From an uncultured Lachnospiraceae bacterium (GTDB taxonomy: Bacteria > Bacillota > Clostridia > Lachnospirales > Lachnospiraceae): a stretch of DNA of 64,000 bases. Every line of letters starts with the position of its first letter. Positions within the stretch are counted from its first letter, which is position 1. The notes beneath the pieces are model-generated. The model made no database searches. It worked only from the letters and a program-made list of their open reading frames with translations, and had not been told where the DNA came from. The stretch is taken from positions 23,484 to 87,483 of the forward strand of contig CANQRR010000009.1 in the NCBI GenBank assembly GCA_947626285.1, given 5' to 3'. The translations under genes were made by a program, and so were the position numbers. Shown here one piece after another: positions 59,643 to 64,000 of this stretch.

Positions 59643-59943
59643 CTAATTCCTTATCTGTGTTATCATGTATGCAGCATATTCATGGGCATTCTTTTCATCC
59701 CATTCTGTTGATTTGTTTGACATATATTCATCTAACGTCTGTACTATTACAGTTCGATACTTTTCAGGGACATTGCATATTCCCCATTTACCGCCTTCCT
59801 ACAACTAACAGATCAATATCACTTTTTTGCTTATTGTAGCATCCCATAACAGCAGAGCCATGAAGATAGATCCCGATCAGATTATCTCCTAATATTTTTT
59901 GACTTTTTGTGACAAAATTTTTGAGCAAATCACTTAAAGACAT
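59643..59943 (-). pseudogene. Remnant of an aminoglycoside-adenylyltransferase-like gene
   Basis: AGGAG precedes ATG 59943. The first 51 codons contain a nucleotidyltransferase signature (IYLHGSAVMGCYN..SDIDLLVV) and stop at 59788. In another frame the sequence then reads WGICNVPEKYRTVIVQTLDE..EYAAYM, like the C-terminal helical domain (DUF4111) of ANT(3'')/ANT(9)-type enzymes. The middle of the gene is gone, so it is taken as inactive. The remaining 59944-60201 holds no supportable gene. Confidence 0.65.
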
Positions 59944-60201
59944 ATCTGACGTCTCCTATTTAAAACATCTGCCGCAGCAGTTAATCCCGATTCTGTTGCT
60001 CTAGCACTTATGCGCATTAAGTATACCACAGACTCTCTATATTTTCTACAATGGGTAGGCTTTTGAGCGTTAATATTCGGTAGCGCAGTGCTCATCATGC
60101 AGGACCAGAACACTGTAAAACCAATCTGTGTTTCCCAGCGCTCCGGTCCAAAACAATTATGTAATATGGCATCTGTTTATCAGGAGATACGGCTTACGGT
60201 A

Positions 60202-62268
60202 TCAGTATCTGTTTTTCGCGTAACTCAGGACAGCGTCCTCCAGAGTCACTGTCTTCGCCCCTTTCACATTCCCGTCTTCATCGCGCTCCACGATCACATA
60301 CAGTCGGTCTTCCTTCGGCGTATCCTCCATATTATTCATGTAGATACCGCCGTCCTCATCCACAAGCATACTGATCACCCGTCCGTCGTAAAGCCATTCA
60401 CTTGTGTGCGGATTCTCCGTGATCCCGGCCTCCCTGTACTCCTGCTCCCTTTTCAGATCCTCCTCAGACGGCTCATAGGTGCCGTCTGCCACAGCGTCCT
60501 CCGCTTGCGGCATTTCACTTACCGCGGTTTCATCCTTTGAAACATCTTTCCTGGTATTCTCTGCAGCTCCCGCCGGCATCTCTTTCACCGCGTCCTCCAT
60601 GGCTATCGCCGACATCTCTTTCCCGACATCCGTTTCACTCTCCCTGGCATCCTCCACAGCCTTCACCGTAAAACTGCTTTCCGCATCGCCCTCTGTCATC
60701 ACGACAAAATACGCGATCTCCCCATCCTCCCGTTCCACCGTCACGCTCAGCTCGCAGCCATTCGCTGCCCAGAGCGCTCCACCGTTGTCCTCATCGAAGA
60801 AATGGCCGACCGTCCTTCCGTCCATCCGCAGGGTTCCATCACCCGCCGGATCGTAATGAATCCCATAACTGCCATACTCCTGTTCAAAGAACTCCAGCCG
60901 TTCCATTTTTTCCTGTTCAAGCTGCAGGTGGGTTAACGTCTCATACAGAGATTCCGAATTGACGCCGGCCTCCTCCGCCGCACGGATCGCCTCCTCCTGT
61001 CTGGCAACTGCATGATTCAATTCCCCGAGCGCTATGTCTGCCGCGCGGATCATATCCTCCACGTGAGCCGCCTCTTCCTCATCTTCAACCGCCGTCTTCG
61101 ACTGTGCATCCACGGCCGCCTGCGCCGGCTGCTTCATCGCTGACGTCGCGAACAGACCGCAGATCACCATGATCGTCAGGCAGACAGTCACAAGCCTTCC
61201 CGGCGTGCGCTTCTTCAGTTTCATAATCGCACCAATCCTTTCTTCCACCGCATTTCTGCTAAAATTGTTGAAAAGAGGGGTAAAACTGTCTTTCCTCTCC
61301 TCCATCCGGATCAGAGTCATGGCATAGGCAGACTTTGTATTCTCGCCGAACCTGCAAAGAACCGCCTCATCGCAGGAGAGCTCCATATCGCGGTTGAACA
61401 AAATGTACATCATCCAGACAAGGGGGTTGAACCAGTGCAGACACAGCGCCGCCGCCATGAGAATCTTCGTGAGCGCATCCAGCCGCTGAATGTGAACATA
61501 TTCGTGTTCCAGAATGTACAGCAAAGAATCCGCATAACCGCCTGTCCCGGCGGTTTCTCTGTCATCCACCCTTCCCGGCAGTAAAATCACCGGGCGAAGC
61601 ACTCTGTAGGAGAGCGGCGCACAGATCCGGTCTGAATAACACACTTCCAGCTTCCGCCTCAGAGAATGCATAGCAAGCCATTCGCGAACCGTCCTATTCT
61701 CCACGGGGAGCGACATCCCGAATTCTCTGTAGGCCCGGACATAGGCAAGCAAGAAGCAAAACGCCAGCGCCATGGCTCCGACAAACCACACGGCCAGACA
61801 GACCGGCGGCAGCAGCAAAACGCCGCCAAACGCTCTGCCGCCTGACGACGTCGGTTTCACTCCGCCGTTCGCCGACATATGATCTTCTGCTCCCGCAAAT
61901 ACTGTTGTATCCGCTCCCTGCACGCTTGATATTTCGTCCGCTCCGATCCCCGTAATCTGCCGCGCGGCAGAACCGTCCATTCCTGTCCCCGTAGTCTGCC
62001 GGGCAGCCGCATCGTCCGTTCCCGTTCCAGCCGACAGAAGTTCCGGCAGACTGGCTGTCAGCGTTTCCTCAAGCGCTCCCAGTCCCGGGATCCATGTATA
62101 TATGCTCATGGCTGAGCTTAGGGAAAACGGCACAAGCAGGCGGATCAGTGCCACCAGCCACAGGATATGGAAGGTTATCTTTGGAAGATGATTGAGAAAC
62201 AGGGTACGCACCACAGTTACCGCCAGTATCAGAGCCGCGCCCGAAAGACTCATCTGAAAAAATACCAT
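60202..62268 (-). CDS. BlaR1/MecR1-like M56 metallopeptidase without PBP domain
   Basis: Membrane protein of 688 residues. N-terminal helices (SGAALILAVTVVRTLFL, ITFHILWLVALIRLLVPF) and the M56 zinc motif EHEYVHIQR near residue 250, with HWFNPLVWMMYILFNRDMELSCDEAVL. A helix follows (RLVTVCLTIMVICGLFA), then an outer part of about 320 residues with a helical segment and beta-rich stretches. No SxxK, SxN or KTG motif exists, so it is not a beta-lactam sensor of the classical kind. Start at 62268 (MVFFQMSLSG). It is paired with the BlaI-type repressor gene, 11 bases upstream, whose product it may cleave. Confidence 0.88.
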   Translation of the reverse strand: MVFFQMSLSGAALILAVTVVRTLFLNHLPKITFHILWLVALIRLLVPFSLSSAMSIYTWIPGLGALEETLTASLPELLSAGTGTDDAAARQTTGTGMDGSAARQITGIGADEISSVQGADTTVFAGAEDHMSANGGVKPTSSGGRAFGGVLLLPPVCLAVWFVGAMALAFCFLLAYVRAYREFGMSLPVENRTVREWLAMHSLRRKLEVCYSDRICAPLSYRVLRPVILLPGRVDDRETAGTGGYADSLLYILEHEYVHIQRLDALTKILMAAALCLHWFNPLVWMMYILFNRDMELSCDEAVLCRFGENTKSAYAMTLIRMEERKDSFTPLFNNFSRNAVEERIGAIMKLKKRTPGRLVTVCLTIMVICGLFATSAMKQPAQAAVDAQSKTAVEDEEEAAHVEDMIRAADIALGELNHAVARQEEAIRAAEEAGVNSESLYETLTHLQLEQEKMERLEFFEQEYGSYGIHYDPAGDGTLRMDGRTVGHFFDEDNGGALWAANGCELSVTVEREDGEIAYFVVMTEGDAESSFTVKAVEDARESETDVGKEMSAIAMEDAVKEMPAGAAENTRKDVSKDETAVSEMPQAEDAVADGTYEPSEEDLKREQEYREAGITENPHTSEWLYDGRVISMLVDEDGGIYMNNMEDTPKEDRLYVIVERDEDGNVKGAKTVTLEDAVLSYAKNRY

Positions 62269-62279
62269 ATCTGCGCACC

Positions 62280-62693
62280 TCACTTCCTCTCTTCTGCTGC
62301 GGCAGTCCTCCCCTGCATCAGATCAGTCGGGTCTGAACCATTCTCTTCCACCATCTTCTTCAGCCGCCCGATCTGCTCTGCCGACAGCCGCCTGCTGCCG
62401 ATCAGGGCCGCAAACAGCTTATCAACCGAACCGCCATAGAGCTTGTTGATCAGCTCGTCCGTCTCCGTCGCCTGCACTTCCTCCTGCGTGATCCGCGCGT
62501 GACACATAAAATTCGGCTCCGACCGCTCAATCGCCCCCTTACTGATGCACCGCTTGAGCAGCGTGTATGTCGTGTTCATATTCCAGCCCACTTTCTCCTT
62601 CAGCACATCCGAGACGTGTTTTGCGGTACAGTCTCCCTCTTTCCAGAGCACATGCATGACTTTGAGTTCCGAATCGAACAGTTTTACATCCAT
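62280..62693 (-). CDS. BlaI/MecI-family repressor
   Basis: Protein of 137 residues, winged helix: LFDSELKVMHVLWKEGDCTAKHVSDVLKEKVGWNMNTTYTLLKRCISKGAIERSEPNF, with a C-terminal dimerisation helix (GGSVDKLFAALIGSRRLSAEQI). Family members are dimers inactivated by cleavage by a BlaR1-type protease, here encoded next. GGAGG eight bases upstream fixes the start at 62693. Three palindromes at its promoter are probable binding sites. Confidence 0.93.
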   Translation of the reverse strand: MDVKLFDSELKVMHVLWKEGDCTAKHVSDVLKEKVGWNMNTTYTLLKRCISKGAIERSEPNFMCHARITQEEVQATETDELINKLYGGSVDKLFAALIGSRRLSAEQIGRLKKMVEENGSDPTDLMQGRTAAAEERK

Positions 62694-62714
62694 CTCTTTA
62701 TCCTCCAATATAAA

Positions 62715-62786
62715 ACTACTGCAGTAGTACGTCTATATACTACCACAGTAGTCCGGTTTTGTCAACACACTACTCTCGTAGTGTGT
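62715..62786 (-). promoter_or_regulatory. Promoter with three BlaI-type operators
   Basis: TTGACA (62760-62765) with TAGTAT 17 bases on, minus strand. ACTACTGCAGTAGT (62715-62728), ACTACCACAGTAGT (62739-62752) and ACACACTAC-TCTC-GTAGTGTGT (62765-62786) share the ACTAC/GTAGT core. They cover the start, the -10 and the region next to the -35, consistent with autorepression. Confidence 0.75.
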
Positions 62787-62888
62787 CTGTTTGTCACTGT
62801 CAAGTAAAAAAACTCAAAGGAATGCTGCCTGCACTTTAGATTATCCGCAGTTTGCTTTATCCATAGCAATCCCTAAAATAATTGTGAT

Positions 62889-63203
62889 TTAGCGTAGCGC
62901 CATTACATAAATCTGGCAGGGATTGCACTCGTCCCATAAAGTTGGGAAAAGCTCAAATTCTTTGAATCCCATATTTATGTAGAACTGATTTGTTCTGTCG
63001 TATTCCTCATATCTGCCCATTTGGACAGTTTTTACCTGCATAAAAGAATATCCGCTTGCCAATGCGCTGGTCTTTGCCGCTTCAAACAACTTCCGCCCGA
63101 CGCCATGACGATGATATTCCTTTAATACACCCATGACATATAGCTCTACTATAATCAGAATCAATTCAATATCTTTCCAGAATATCATGGTGTCCCACAT
63201 CAA
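62889..63203 (-). pseudogene. GNAT acetyltransferase lacking its N-terminal part
   Basis: From about VELYVMGVLKEYHRHGVGRKLFEAAKTSA onward (RHGVGRK is the acetyl-CoA loop; then NQFYINMGFKEFELFPTLWDE) this is the rear half of a GNAT. The upstream strands are missing. The ORF's start codon lies within the RelE gene in another frame, indicating a deletion joined it there. Not expected to be active. Confidence 0.65.
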
Positions 63204-63432
63204 GTAATATGATCAGCTTTTCGCCCTCATAGTACCAGATAATGCGGATGTCCATATTAACACTGCACTCAAACAAGTCCGTAGTTCCCTGTATGCGCTT
63301 GGTACGCAAAGACGGATGCGTCGGGTTTTGGGCAAGAAGCCGGAGTTTATTTTGAAGCTGCTTCTTTTCCTGCGCGGTCAGATCTTTAAAATGTTTTTCA
63401 AAGCGATTTGTAAAAGTAATCTGATATGCCAT
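63166..63432 (-). CDS. RelE/ParE-type toxin
   Basis: Protein of 88 residues: YQITFTNRFEKHFKDLTAQEKKQLQNKLRLLAQNP, HPSLRTKRIQGTTDLFECSVNMDIRIIWYYEGEKLIILLDVGHHD. This is the usual mRNA-interferase or gyrase-poison fold of the RelE superfamily, probably a YafQ/RelE type by its C-terminal HH region. The start overlaps the antitoxin stop by one base. The partner is AbrB-like, a mixed but known combination. Confidence 0.9.
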   Translation of the reverse strand: MAYQITFTNRFEKHFKDLTAQEKKQLQNKLRLLAQNPTHPSLRTKRIQGTTDLFECSVNMDIRIIWYYEGEKLIILLDVGHHDILERY

Positions 63433-63692
63433 CAATCACTCTCCAGTTTCTCGAATAACGCATCTACATTGTCAAAAACAGGCTGCTCTCCTGAAGCGAT
63501 TTTTTCTTTTACCATGTTTAGCTCCCCACGAAGTTCATCAAGATATTTTTTGGGATAAACAACAACTGGCAACATATAAATAGCCCCGCCACGTTCAAAG
63601 ACATCTAGTTTGTCACCCTCCGAGAGCCCCAATTTAGCGACGATTTCCTTTGGAATCGTAATCTGTGACTTTTGACGTAATTCAGCCAGCAT
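63432..63692 (-). CDS. AbrB/MazE-type antitoxin
   Basis: Protein of 86 residues with a swapped-hairpin DNA-binding domain at the start (LAELRQKSQITIPKEIVAKLGLSEGDKLDVFERGG) and a C-terminal toxin-binding part (YLDELRGELNMVKEKI). GGGAG precedes ATG 63692. It likely represses its own operon and neutralises the RelE-type protein. Confidence 0.9.
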   Translation of the reverse strand: MLAELRQKSQITIPKEIVAKLGLSEGDKLDVFERGGAIYMLPVVVYPKKYLDELRGELNMVKEKIASGEQPVFDNVDALFEKLESD

Positions 63693-63883
63693 ACAAACAT
63701 CTCCCTTCATAAAATTGAAAGTAGGAATTTCTCATTTTCTCACCAATAGTATATCCATTTTTCGAAAAAAAGCAACCAATTTTCTGTTCATTTTTTTGTA
63801 TTTTTTCTAGCAATTCCAAAATGCAGCTTTTCTAATTCACAGCAAGGCTTTCTCCAAGTCCTTAACATAGTGACAATAAAATA

Positions 63884-64000
63884 TCAGTTATTCTTCCCAC
63901 ACCTAAAGAAAATAAAGTCTGGATGATGAATAACCCCTCCAAACATATCTGCGTGCTTTTCTCTAATTGATTCAGGTACTTTTGATTCCTGACATTCCTC
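63884..64000 (-). CDS. 3' end of a gene running off the window
   Basis: In the frame starting at the last base, 38 codons (..ESIREKHADMFGGVIHHPDFIFFRCGKNN) end at TGA 63884. No family recognised. The 63711-63883 stretch, upstream of the antitoxin start, shows only AT-rich sequence. Confidence 0.4.
   Translation of the reverse strand, partial: EECQESKVPESIREKHADMFGGVIHHPDFIFFRCGKNN

Noticed and set aside
60000-60090. 27-codon ORF (MRISARATESGL..) overlapping the nucleotidyltransferase remnant
   Set aside because: No good ribosome site and no recognisable domain; too weak to annotate.

Overview
The window looks like a chromosomal segment from a Gram-positive, rod-shaped, spore-former-type anaerobe of the Clostridia, most likely Lachnospiraceae. 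The support is the gene content: SepF, YlmH-like and YggS together; L27 with a Firmicutes-style cleavable N-terminus beside its protease Prp; an Obg/YhbY/NadD/YqeK/RsfS cluster; mreBCD-mrdA-minCDE-rodA-mgsA; LexA with Gram-positive-type boxes; and a single XerS-like recombinase. The organism name is an inference; no 16S gene is present.

Left half, plus strand (about 0.8-25.5 kb). After the end of an L-ribulose-5-phosphate 4-epimerase gene (minus strand) come a FtsX-type ABC exporter with a hypothetical partner, a large FAD dehydrogenase and radC. A long cell-shape and division block follows: mreB, mreC, mreD, PBP2, a strongly folded intergenic element, minC, minD, minE, rodA, mgsA and a D,D-carboxypeptidase. 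A second division cluster (HlyD-like protein, yggS, sepF, ylmH-like) leads into aroB, lspA and an RluA-type pseudouridine synthase, closed by a terminator.

Centre (about 25.5-29.3 kb). Plus-strand genes from the left and minus-strand genes from the right converge here. The zone holds ttcA, an AT-rich stretch with three 17-bp palindromes at an exact 50-bp period (a fourth copy lies further on), a GNAT gene, dtd, a tyrosine recombinase resembling XerS, and upstream of it an array of CATGTTTTTCAAAT-type repeats including one inverted copy. I propose this as a candidate chromosome-dimer-resolution (Xer/dif-like) locus, possibly at the replication terminus.

Right half, mostly minus strand (29.4-52.6 kb). 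A secreted DUF1002 protein stands divergent to lexA. Then, read from right to left, come rplU-prp-rpmA-obgE and yhbY-nadD-yqeK-rsfS-sseB; DUF554 and HAD genes; tRNA-Thr(CGT); a degenerate sirtuin; a CsoR-like repressor with a histidine-rich arm; a glgB with a histone-H1-like tail; a serC-serA-DUF1015 operon; and leuB-ilvD-ilvB behind a folded leader.

Far right (52.8-64 kb) is an accessory region, apparently AT-richer, with an AAA-ATPase/nuclease, crcB, tag, a YjbR protein, an ArsR regulator, small ORFs and several genes that appear to be deletion products: an AlkD-flavodoxin chimera, a collapsed nucleotidyltransferase and a headless GNAT. It ends with a BlaI/BlaR1-type two-gene system under three palindromic operators and a RelE/AbrB toxin-antitoxin pair. 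All coordinates, pairings and motifs were read by eye; no alignment or folding program was run.
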